DNA from: Numida meleagris
Lineage: Eukaryota > Chordata > Aves > Galliformes > Numididae
NCBI RefSeq assembly: GCF_002078875.1
Contig: NC_034424.1
Span: forward strand, 6,184,793 to 6,248,792
DNA length: 64,000 bases
Direction of reading: 5' to 3'
Within the stretch, counting starts at the first letter, position 1; every line of letters starts with the position of its first letter. The translations under genes were made by a program, and so were the position numbers. Below are positions 52,201 through 62,643 of the stretch, piece by piece. The notes beneath the pieces were generated by a model. That model saw only the letters and a program-made list of their open reading frames with translations. It was not told the origin of the DNA and made no database searches.

Positions 52201-53063
52201 GAATCATGGTCATTCAGATAAAGATCATCCCATATTTCAGCACTGAGGCTGAGCCACAGTCAGGGTGTGCTCCATCTTTCCCTAACTCTTGCTTCTGCTC
52301 CAGTACTTGGGAAACATTTCCCGGGGTGGTCTGTGCATTTTCCAGGGACTCTTTAATAGGAAAAGCCATAGAAAGACCTCAGAGAAGCAGGCCAAAGTAA
52401 ATCACATAATGAAACACTGAGTCAATGAGATTGCAAACCACATGCAAGTTGGACAATGCACTTTCTGGCTTAGAAATTATTGAATTATTGGTTGGGAAAG
52501 AACCTTCATTTTTTGGTGGTCATGCACATAGGGGGCAGCGGGGTTCTTTGGTTTTCCTTCCCGGAAATAGATTGCCATTTATCCATCTGTATGTCAAAAA
52601 CCTGTGGGAATGACCACCTCTGCAGCATCAGCCCGGGTAGAATGGGGTTCACATGGCAGAATCTGGCCTGGGGAGGACTGAGACCTCCACCTGCCACTGC
52701 TTCTCCTGAGCAGCACCCACAGCTGTCATGCCCTGTGCTGGGAGGCACTGCCAAACCTCGTGGACCTGCACATTTCCCAAAGGAAACCCAGCTTGGTTAA
52801 ATCCCAAAACGCGTCTCCACCATTACCAAAGCATTTCCCAGCCATCTGATTTCCCCATCCCCGAGTCCCTGCTTTGTTTATCCTATTAATTCCAACCACC
52901 CCCTCTTCCCCAACACACGCAGCCTCGCTTACAGCATCTCCGCCAGCAGAACCTCCCTGAAATATTCAGGACACAGCGCGGATAGCTCACACGTGCAGGG
53001 AAAACCCTCGTGACTGGAGCTTATTCCTTGAGAAAACACGATCTCGTGATTATTATTTCTTAA

Positions 53064-53201
53064 AAGAAAAAGGGGGGAGGGAGGAGGAAGGGAAAAAAAA
53101 AGGAAAAGAGGGGAAAGAAAAAGTGGGGGAAAGAAAGGAGAAAGGGGGGGCACGAAAAAGAAAAAAGGAAAAGGGGGTGGGTGGGGGGAAGGAAAAGGAG
53201 C
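53064..53201 (+). repeat. Polypurine, G-rich tract upstream of the NTNG2 island
   Basis: About 138 bases on the plus strand are almost entirely A and G, with only about five pyrimidines. The tract has multiple runs of three to seven Gs. Tracts like this can form triplex (H-DNA) or G-quadruplex structures and often exclude nucleosomes. It sits 250-400 bp upstream of the proposed NTNG2 start. It is low-complexity sequence, not a gene. Confidence 0.85.
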
Positions 53202-54200
53202 GGCACAGCCGCTTCCATCATCTCTCGGTTCTCCGTTCCCCGCCTGCCGCTCTCCAGCCCCGCACGGCGCGTATCCCGCAGCCCCTCCGAGCCCCCCCCG
53301 CCCGCAGCCTCCCCTTCCCCGGGTGCTTTTCTCCCTCCTCCCTCCCCTCCCCGCCCGCATTTCCTCCCTGCACCTTTAAGAAGCACATTGCTCGCCGGTG
53401 GGATGGTGTGTGCTAAAGCTGCACAGAGGAAGTTACGCAGCCCGGATCAGGCACGGAGATAAAAGCTCCGATTGTGATTGAAAGTGATAGCAAACGGGAT
53501 TTCAGCCTCGGCATTAACTTGCGAGGGGAGCCGGGCACCGCACGGAGCTCCCGGCCGCCCGCCCTTGGGGCCCGGCCCCAGAGTTGGCCGCTCCGCGGGA
53601 GCCCCGCGCCGCAGAGCCCCCCGGTAAGCGCGGAAAGTTGGGGGGCGCGGGGTGGGGACCGGGGACTGAGCCCGACACGGCCCCGTAGAGCCGCGGGGTG
53701 GGCGCGGGGACACGAGCTCATCCGCCGCCCCCCGCGCTCCTGGTGCCCCCGCCCGCTCCCCGCCCTACGGGAGCGCCTCGCCCCTCCGGAACGGGCAGAG
53801 AGATCCGCTTCGGATCTCCGCTTCGGAGTTTCCAGCTGAGCGACGCAAAGCCGGGGATGCTCGCGGCGCGTTTCCCGTTTTCCCCACTTTTTTTTTTTTT
53901 TTTTAAAAGCCCAAACCTCGAATTCTCTTAGCGTGCCGCGAACCCCGTGGCATCGCTTGGTCGGGGAGGCACAACCGCGTGAAGGAGCGCGGCTGCCGTG
54001 AGCGAGATGCACGGGTTTTCCTTCGGGGAGCGCGGCGCTCCTCTGAGCTTTGCCATATTCCGACAGCTCCGTCACAGCGGTGCTCCCAACCCCGCTGCCG
54101 GGGATGCGGGGAAGGGCTCCCAGCGCGGGGACGGGAAGGGGCACGCACCCGCGCTCCGTCGGCTCTGGGGGCGGTGGGGGCAGCGGTTGGGTTTTATTTT
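53200..54200 (+). promoter_or_regulatory. NTNG2: NTNG2-associated CpG island
   Basis: This block of about 1 kb is very rich in G, C and CpG and is 2.8-3.7 kb upstream of the NTNG2 coding exon. It is the obvious promoter island for the gene. Long open frames on both strands here (up to 243 codons on the minus strand) are explained by the scarcity of stop codons in GC-rich DNA. A 17-base T run interrupts it at 53888-53904. Edges are by eye. Confidence 0.8.
53459..53623 (+). promoter_or_regulatory. NTNG2: Putative NTNG2 core promoter and non-coding first exon
   Basis: Inside the CpG island a TATA-like ATAAAAG lies at 53459-53465. A start about 30 bp downstream (near 53490) followed by the strong donor CCG|GTAAGC (intron begins at 53624) would define a non-coding exon of roughly 134 nt. 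Known vertebrate NTNG2 genes have an untranslated first exon, so this placement suits the gene. It rests on motifs only. Other donors, such as GTGAGC near 53998, could be used instead. Confidence 0.45.
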
Positions 54201-56950
54201 CAAGGCAACTTCTGAAACTGAGAACTCCTCCGCTGAGTTTACTTTCTGTCCTCGATTCCGGAGCAGCTCAGTTGTTGCTCGGTGCTGTCTCTTGGTTTCA
54301 ATTGGGTGTTAATCCAATAACAATAAATAAATAAATAAAAAAAGCCGAACAACGAGGAACCAGCTCAGCCAAGATGCAATCTAATTTTGTGTTTTTAATA
54401 CTCTGGCTATCAGTCCCCTGCGACTGCTGCATACGCCTCAAAGAAAACAGAGAGCGTTGATTCTATTTGTTCCCATGAACTGCAGTTTCTTAATAATATC
54501 AGGCAAAGATTTATTTGCTCGGTGCCAAGGCAAGGGGGGGCAAAGCCTTCAGGTCAGAAAGTCTCTCCCCCCCATTCGGGGTGTGCTGGCTTATTTCAGA
54601 GCCACACTGTGCTCCCATTCCTGCAAAGGGACGGTGCTGTCGGAGCGCTGCGCCGCGTGCCCGTGTGATTGACCGGCTCTCAATTCCCAGGCAAATTACT
54701 TCCCTGGGAATCTACAACATTTCGCAAGCGTAACAAGAAACTAATAGATATTATAGATCTTCCCTTCCCGGGTTCTTCCCTGACAGCCATTCAAGTGCAA
54801 AATATGGTTTTACGGCTATGAAAATAGATCCATAAACGTAACAGCGGTGGAGTCCTCATTAAAAGCCTTGTATCTCAGCGCTGAAGTCTCACGCGCTGCA
54901 GTTGTTGGGTGCTTGGCTGGGACTGGATGGATGCAATAATTAGGAGCTGACTTATTTGAACTGAAAAGACAGCTCTGATGTCAGCGGGACTTCTAAACAC
55001 TTTGTCACGCCGCTTTCATATTTTTACTACATTTACTCATGATGTAAAAATAGCAGCCAGTCTATTCTTTCTTTGGGAGTTTATTCAGGTCCAATGCCTC
55101 TGTAATAGGCTCTTCTTTGAGAGCCAGCGATGAAGCATGAGAGATAGCTTCTCCCTTCTGAACTCATTCATCTCAATCAGAAACCTTTCAGCCAAAGAGG
55201 GGGGAAAGGGAGGTGGTGGCACAGCACTACGAATCCCCCCAGCGTGGATCGATGCACCCGCTAACCTGGAGTGGCTGAGCCTCAGTAAGTGAGCTTCGTG
55301 AGAAAGCAAAGGCTGAGCGTGGTGCTGAAGGAGACATCTCCAAACTGTGGGAGCAAAGTTGGAGGAGCCAATAGAAAGGGAATTACCTAAAGCCGAGCTT
55401 CTGCTCTGGATGCGTGCCTCCCACCTCCTCCTATGACATTTTCTCTCTAGTGCTGGCAGAGGGTTTCACTCCTTTTTCGGTTCTTTGTCATTTGGTTTTG
55501 CAATTTCTTAAGATTTGTATAGCTCCATTGGAAAGACAACAAAACTGCAGAATTGTCATTTTCACCTGAAATGACTACTGGGGAGGTCATTGCTCCTTGT
55601 AGTAGGTGAACATTAAATGTTATTAGGACTTTAAATTGTTTTTTATTGAATGTTATTGGTCAGATAAATCATACGTGAGGATGCTGGACCGTGGCTGTGT
55701 CTCCCCAGCTCTCTCGTTTATTTGCTTATCTCCTTAAGACGTTCAATTTTCTGTCTCTCCCCACTCTGTGTCTGCATATTCTCCATCTTCCAGTGACCTC
55801 CAGCTACTTCTTGATATTATTTGAAGACCCATTAGGGCTGTTGTTGTCCAGCTGCCGTTAAAATCAGATACCTTAAGCGAGGGAAGCTCTCCTTCCAATC
55901 TCCCAAACAGCAGAAGAGCCATAAGCACCTTACTATGGATTTCTTTTTATTAAAGTTGTATATCTCCCTTTTACAAACCCCACCGTGTGTCTGGGATCAC
56001 AGACCCAGCTGAGGGCTGCATTTCCCAGGGGACCCCCTGGCCTCATTGCTTCAGCTGCACCCCCTCTCCCTCCCAGCTCATTTGTCTTTCAATTTGCAGG
56101 TGCAGCCCGCTAATGAACTCCCCCTTCACTCTGACCATGAGAGAGGGACGAGACCTCAGGTAGCAGCGTGGCTCGCAGCTGAAGGCTTGGGAACTCAATG
56201 CTCCATTGCAAAAAGGCGCAGACGGGCGGACAGACAGACAAACTGCACGCGGTGCCTCCCAGCGCTGCAGGAGCAGAGGACGGCACTGCCCACTGCGCAG
56301 ACCCCACCGATGCCACCACCCAACACAGCAGCTCCAACATCATCGCCCTTTGGGAGAAGGGGACTCTAGCCCCAAATCACCTCTCTGCCAGCTCCCAGAT
56401 GCTACAGTAATTTGACGCATTAATGTCCCAAAGCCCCAATAATTATCAAAGCAGACCACGGTTTAAGGCGCTCTACCCAGGGACGCGTTTGCAGCAGACA
56501 CGAAGGTCGAGGAACACCTGATCCAGCACCATCCCACAGCCTCTCCAATTTGCTCCTATCAAATTTCATCAGCGACTCAGAACTTGATCTTTCTATTGAT
56601 TGACTGGAGTCACCTCTAGATATTTTCATGCTGATTTGGAAGCCCTTTCGTATGATAAAAGGGGGAAAAAATGAGGTCAAGGAAGACTTTTGACCACTGA
56701 GCAGCAATCCCAGCCAAAACTTTCCCAAGCAAGTCATTTGCAAAGTTGGCTTCTGAGCTAAGAGAAACTTTCCACAGCCGAACGCAACGTGGGATCACTC
56801 CTGTCCTCACCCTGGCCTCCTAAACTGGACCATCTGTAAATGAGGAGTTTCCATGCTGAGCCTGAGAGCATCCCCTAGCCCAGCAGCCACCTCCCCCTGG
56901 ACTCCTGGCACATCCCCAGCCCAGGGCCCCCGTGCTCGGCCGCAGCTGCC
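53624..56950 (+). other. NTNG2: NTNG2 upstream intron and remaining 5' untranslated sequence
   Basis: If the first exon ends at 53623, this stretch is intron 1 plus the untranslated start of the coding exon. The best intron end by eye is the pyrimidine-rich run ending TTTGCAG at 56093-56099, which would give a long leader with several upstream ATGs. A closer acceptor is therefore possible. No other coding exon is recognised. The part at 54.7-55.05 kb is AT-rich and may be a conserved non-coding element. Confidence 0.6.
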
Positions 56951-57163
56951 ATGCTGTACCTGCTGGCTCTCCTCCTGCACCGTCTCCCCTTGGCCATGGG
57001 ACAGTATGACATTTGCAAGTCCTGGGTGACCACCGACGATGGCCCGTCATGGGAGTTCTACGCGTGTCAGCCCAAGGCCATGAGGATGAAGGATTACGTG
57101 ACGGTCAGAGTGGATCCAGCAGGAATCACGTGTGGGGACCCTCCGGAGAGGTTCTGCACTCAT
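56951..57163 (+). CDS. NTNG2: NTNG2 first coding exon (netrin-G2: signal peptide and start of laminin N-terminal domain)
   Basis: Netrin-G2 (laminet-2) is a GPI-anchored axonal protein whose laminin N-terminal domain binds the postsynaptic ligand NGL-2 (LRRC4) and helps organise synapses. This exon gives codons 1-71 of a protein of about 530 residues. Residues 1-17 are a hydrophobic signal peptide (LLALLLH core). The mature chain then starts with [30 protein letters not shown] and [11 protein letters not shown], close to remembered human NTNG2. DICKSW and the ERFC ending favour NTNG2 over its paralogue NTNG1. Cysteines are at 22, 39, 61 and 69. The ATG has G at -3. The exon stops after a His codon at a strong donor, GTAAGTA (57164-57170), in phase 0. 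The next exon (human NPYLCSNEC) is not in the window. The upstream acceptor is uncertain: TTTGCAG at 56093-56099 is the best looking, but several CAGs lie closer to the ATG. Confidence 0.95.
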
Positions 57164-57388
57164 GTAAGTATTTCCCTCCTTGTTATATGGGACTGCGTGT
57201 GGGTGACCAGTAAGAGTGTCCTGCTGGGTGCTGCTGGAGGGACACCTCCACTACGGGCAGTGATGTTGGGGTCACCTTGAGCAGGGCTGGGTGGTGGGAA
57301 GTAGTGGGTTGATTTTGGTGGTGGGGTCTGAAATTCAGATATACCCACCCAGCAGCGAGTGCATCACCTGAACTGCTCCAAACATGGA

Positions 57389-57540
57389 TCATAGAATCAC
57401 AGAATGGCTTGGGTTGGAAAGGACCTTAAAGATCATTGAGCTCCAACGCCCTGCTGTGGGCTGGGTGCCCCACAGCTGCTCAGGCAGCCCAGGGCACCAT
57501 CCAGCCTGGCCTTGGACACCTCCAGGGATGGGGACAACTG
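57389..57540 (-). mobile_element. CR1 LINE 3'-end fragment in the NTNG2 intron
   Basis: TCATAGAATCACAGAATGGC, TTGGGTTGGAAAGGACC and CAGCCTGGCCTTGGACACCT form a well-preserved CR1 3' end of about 150 bp. It is oriented against NTNG2 and begins 226 bp after the splice donor. It is the best preserved CR1 in the window and probably the youngest. Confidence 0.93.
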
Positions 57541-60500
57541 ATTGGGATGTCACCGCTGACCCACACCAATTAGCTGCCAAACCTGGGGCACTGCACCAGT
57601 ACTACCAGCATGGGGCTGTGTTGTACCAGAGGGGAGTTCAGAATGGCTCCAGCACCACAATTTTCATTGATGTCCCCAAAACCCAGCTCTGCTTTCCCCT
57701 ACGTGCAAAGAGCCCGCGGACAGACACTCGCCCTTGCAGTTAAAATCTTTTAACTTATTTTCCCTTAAATATTAATCATCGCATTTCATTCCGTGCACCA
57801 CAAAGCTCAGCAGGAGCACCTGATTTATAATTCACAAGGCTTTGCATTGGTAAAAAGAGTTCAGGGGTCAAAGCAGAGAGAGGAGCAACACGGCCACAGT
57901 GTCCCCTCCCATTGCCAGTGGTGACAACTCAGCCCCAATGCAGGGAGGGCATCCGTGGGGGCACCGAGCCAGGGTGCTGGGGAAGCACCACACTGCCAAT
58001 TAGCAGTGCAAGAGGGAAAGGAGCCCAAGTTTCTGTTGCCAGTGTTGTCCAGGTTTGTGCACCCCATGCCACGTTTTCCCCCAGGAAAAGCCCCCTGCTC
58101 AGGGCTCCCCATGAAAACCCATGAGAGCAGCTCTGATACACCATGGGACACTGCACATTGTGACCATCACCACATGCCACTGCTATTGACCCCATTCTGC
58201 CCAACCCGCGGGGGCTCATTGAAACCAGCGCCGTTTCCACTAATTTCAGCAAAACAGCAGGTTTTCCTTTTAAAAGATCATTTGAAAGAAAAGCTAAAGT
58301 CCAAGGATGCAAACAGAACAGTTAACCATTGGTTGGGCAGTCCGGACGTCCACTTATTTGGCTGCAGAAGGATTAAAGAGGAACAACAGATCACTTTCGG
58401 CTTTGCTCACTGTTTGCAAACTCCCTGGCTGACTTTGCTCCAGGCTCCAGCTCTGCTGCGCTCCTCCAGTAAAAGTCACCGACTGGGATCAGCTCTCTGC
58501 CTCCCCCTGTTCAGTCAATATCCAGCTGAAATCTTTCTATTCTGGGCTCCAGCAGCATTTTCTCGCAGTGTATGGCAGCACATGCTGCACCGCTCGCAAA
58601 CACCGCGTACGGCCACGAGTGAGAGCTGCACCAACACAACGTGGATTCACCTCTCCCTGTCCCTGCCTGACCCTGGGACAAAACCACACCAAAATCCTGA
58701 TAGATTCCCTGTGAGAAGGGAAAACAAAGAGCGTTGGGTGTTATTTTGCAGCCCGCTCCAGTGCCTTTCCCTGTCCTGTTATCATTTCCCTTTGGGTTTT
58801 GATTACTGTCACGTAACAGGTGAGCTCCCAAATGAGCCCAGCTTTACAGCGGAGAAGTCCTAAGGGTGCCTCTGTTGCTTTCTTGGTGTCTTTCAAAACA
58901 GCAGGGTGTTATCTGTGAAGTTAGACCAACACTGCTCAGAACTAACCTTAACCACAGCCCCATAGGATGCCCGTGCTGCTCGGACAGCTGAAGTCAAAAC
59001 GAAAGACACACAGACATGTGGTGCCAGACACACAGACAGACAGGAGGTGGGTAATGAACCCATCACTGGAAGAGAACAGGGCCAGGACCTGAAGGGGCAG
59101 CACCAGGACCCCACAGGGCTCTGACCTTCCTGGCTGTGCCCATGGAGGATTGCACAGCTCCCAGTGCATTCTGCTCAAGGAGGGGTGGGGGAGATATGAG
59201 AGTTATTTGCAGGATTATTTTCTCTGTTTTGCAGCAGTTTCCAGTCGCATTGGGCTGCTCCATTCTGGCTGTGCAGAGTTTTGCTGCTCATTATGGTCAG
59301 GAGCTTTGATTTGTCCCCATCTCTTGAGCCGTGCCCTGGCCATGTCAGTGCCCTTCTGGCAGTGTCACCTGGAAACCACATTGTGCCTTCACTCCTGGCA
59401 GGGCAGGGGGGCAGGGAGATGGATGGACAAGGAAACAAAATCTCGGGGGCACTCCAAGTCACCACCAAAAGCAAAGTGGGAAAACAGCAGAGGTGTCAGC
59501 AGCAGCCATCCCCTGGCAGTTCTGTGGGGTGGGAGCTGTTATTTCCAGGTGTCGGGATGGTATTCTCGTTCAGTCGATGCTCTTTGATGCAGGGTGAGCT
59601 CTCAGCCCGTATTGATGGGTTAGGGGTATTTTTATTTAGCGTCAGCATTGTTTCATCAGCTAATAGGGCTCGTTGACTTTGGCATGGCTACATGAAAGGA
59701 AGAGGCTTTATTTATTCATTACACATTCAGTTGAAGTAGATGTTTAGTTTAATTCTTAGCTAAACTTTTCTGAATGACACAGGCTTATAAGGCTTGTGCT
59801 AAAAGCTATTTCTCTTATCAGACAGGGTGCTAAAATTGGGAAAAGCAGACAAACTTCTGGGCACAGGAGCCCTTTGCTTGGGCTTCTTGGCTCTGCAGCC
59901 ATCACAGGACTCAGGGTGGATCCTGGGATGAGTCCCTTCCAAGAGAACTGGATGTTTTCCCCCTGCAGTGAGTCAGCCCACCCTTGGCCTCAGCAAGGCC
60001 GGACTCAGAGCTGGCTGTGCCCTCCTGCATGGTGCTGGGGACAATCACTTTCCCTCAGTGCCAACTCTCAGCAGCACAGGAAATCCACTGCCAGGTGTTG
60101 AAATGACACCTCAGTCAGCGATGGGATGCTGCTTCTTTCTGTCACATCTGTACAGTGTTAACAGCCCCATTCCCCTCTCAGTGCTCCAGAACATCAACAC
60201 AACAGCTGGAAAATCCTCCCCTCTCCTTGGAGGAGTGCTTGGAGCTGGGAACTGCTGCCATTTGCAAAGGTTCCCTAACGCACACCAGCACTGCTTTGCA
60301 ACACAGGAGGAGGACTGGTGCCTTTCAGTCCTGTCCCCACCTTTACAGTCTCCCCAGCACCAGGGCTCTGCACAGAGCACCTCTGCAACCCGGATCAGCA
60401 GCTCCCTGCCCTTGGGGCCAGACCCCTGGACCGCACAGCACTGCTGCCCAGCAAATTGCACACTGCTCCTCTCCTGCACAGAGGCCATTCCTGTGCACCA

Positions 60501-62535
60501 GGATCTTGGTGTTATAAAAGCAGAGGTTTTACAGCAAAGCAGAGAATACAGGCGCAGCTTCAAATTAGAGAGTGCTGAGCAAACGGGATTTGTTCCCCCC
60601 CAGTCTGCAGCCGTTCCCTTAAATGCCCGATTCGGGATTCATCACGCTGCAAAGCAGGATGATGCTTTCCTAACAAGAGTCACTTCAATGTGCTGATGGA
60701 AAAGGCTCAGCGATAGAACCCAGGCTGTCAGGTAGATTTAATTGGTACAGTGAGCAGAAAGCTTACCCCCACCTTGAAAGAGATGGGAAAGAATGAGCTG
60801 CTCTCAAGAAGAGCTCTGCCTAAACACAGCATGAAACAGCCAAACGCTTTGCATACAACAGCAAAAGCAGAGGGAACGCTCCACGCAGCAGGAGCAGGAG
60901 GTAGCGTGGGCACAGGGTTGTCCAGCACCATGCTCTGCTCCCCTCACATCAGAGCCCTGCAGCAGCACCTCTGCTCCTCTCTTTTCCCACCCCAGCGCCA
61001 AGCCCTGCCCTCCCCCATTCAAACTACCCGGACCTCTTACAGAATAAAATATTAATGGCAGCGTAGCAAGCCTCTCTGCAAAGGCTGCATGTATTGAGCT
61101 TGCAAGGCGCTCAGGCTTTTAGAGAGCAGGACACTTTTCCTACTTCCTAAGTGTTTTCTGAATCCTGAATCAATAATGTACTCCGGGTCCAGCAAACAGG
61201 TCGCTGCCGTGCTGCTGGTAGGGGCTGGCTGTGCACACAGTCCTTTCTGCAGCAATGTACAGGGAGGAATGGGGCAGCTGGATTTGCAGACAGCCTGCCA
61301 GGGGTGTGCCCTGGGAAGAGCAGAGTTTGCAACTCATGGAGTTCAGAGGCAAGATGAAAGCAGCCACCAGGGTTAAACCTGTGCATCCAAGCATGTGTGC
61401 CCACGTTTGCAGGCTGAGGGCCCCCAGCTCCACACCTTGCTGGTGGATCTCATGCTTGAGGTCACCCCTTAATCTGCAAACCCACCAAAGGAGCAACAGT
61501 GCAGCCCCATCCCAAAGTGAGCTTGGCCCCGCTCTGCAGCGTGAGGTTACTGCAGCTCAGCAGGGATTACCGGGTCAGAACGAAGGAGCGTTCACAAATG
61601 ATGCCATGGGAGGAGGCCAGGCTGCGCGCTGCGTGTACGCGCCCAGCACAGATTATCTGCTTAGGAGTGGAATTTTCCATGCAACACTTAACCCTCGCAT
61701 CACCCACATTTGGGCTGCACACATGGGTTTGGGTCCGAGGTGACCCTGCAGTGGAGCTGGGGCTGCTCGGGGTATGCTGTGGGTTTGGAATTGCAATCAC
61801 TGCTGCAATGCCAGCGCTGTGCTGGGGGCCTCCTGCAATGGGACACTCTTGCAGCGGGCTGAGATCAGCCAGGTGGTTGAGGTTGGTCATGTTAATGGAT
61901 GTTTTGGCCGTTGCTTCCTGTGAAGGGATTTTTGTCTGTGTGATTGTTGCTGAGGATGGGCAGGGGACAGGGGTCAGCCCTGGTACACAAAGGGCAGCAG
62001 CTGCTTTCCCCTCCAGGTACTCCCTTTCCACTCTTTCCTGGAGCTCACACTCCTGCGGTCCAGAGTTGGGTGCAGACCCTTTTCTCACTGGGGTATTGAG
62101 CAGACGATGGGGAACTTTTCTGAGAGTATGGGGCAAGAGCTGAAGTTTCCTTGCTCTTCACATCAAGGCTGAGTTGAGGAACCGCTAATGTTCAGCTGCC
62201 CAGGACCTGCTGGGTAACGCTATACCCCTCTCCTCACCCCCTGCCTGCCTCAGTTTCCCCACATGGGGTGCAGCGGTACTGCACAGCCTGTCTGGTCTGG
62301 CATTACACCATGGCTGAAATAAGCATGAGATGCTTCTGGAATTCAGAAACAGACTGGAGGGGGAAGGGGAGAAGCAGACAGTGAGCACGGGCTGCATCTC
62401 CTCTCTTGCAGAGAGATGGGCCCAAGGGAGCACCAGAGCCTTGAGCAAGGAGCGTGCTGCTCAGCGTGTCTGCTCCTGGCCAAAGGAAAGAGCCGAGCAC
62501 GCAGCAAGGCATCAGGCCGGGCACATCCTGCGCAC

Positions 62536-62643
62536 ATTCTGCTGACTCATGGGATCCTGAACCTTGTGTGTATTTTGCTGACTCATGGGATCCCAACTCC
62601 CGCATGTATTCTGCTGACTCATGGGATCCTGAACACCACGAGC
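62536..62643 (+). repeat. Three-copy 36-bp tandem repeat with TGCTGACTCAT in each unit
   Basis: Units begin at 62536, 62572 and 62608, exactly 36 bp apart. The first about 22 bases of each (ATTCTGCTGACTCATGGGAT, with one change in unit 2) are nearly invariant, while the last 14 vary. Each unit carries TGACTCA (62543-62549, 62579-62585, 62615-62621) within TGCTGACTCAT, which fits AP-1 and the NF-E2/Maf (MARE) consensus. The 36-bp period keeps an open frame, but that is a simple consequence of divisibility by three. Confidence 0.92.

Larger units (their letters stand above)
25901..53060. other. Intergenic region between divergent MED27 and NTNG2
   Basis: About 27 kb separate the two promoters. 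I found no exon with recognisable homology. Open frames are short, overlap on both strands and look like chance. The region contains CR1 fragments at 35.8 kb and 44.8-46.2 kb, homopolymer tracts, and several low-CpG AT-rich blocks with clustered homeodomain-type motifs (for example 32.5-32.85, 46.77-47.42 and 51.78-52.0 kb). A non-coding RNA could be transcribed here but nothing in the sequence shows it. Confidence 0.7.

Noticed and set aside
53413..54144. 243-codon open frame on the minus strand across the NTNG2 CpG island
   Set aside because: It lies in stop-poor GC-rich DNA, overlaps equally long frames on the other strand, is Arg/Pro/Gly/Ser-rich and matches no family. Promoter sequence is the better explanation.
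61499..62143. 214- and 189-codon frames on opposite strands in the NTNG2 intron
   Set aside because: Mutually overlapping, in GC-rich intron DNA, no homology. Treated as chance.
62536..62643. CRISPR-like reading of the 36-bp repeats
   Set aside because: Units are contiguous tandem repeats without spacers, in an animal intron.
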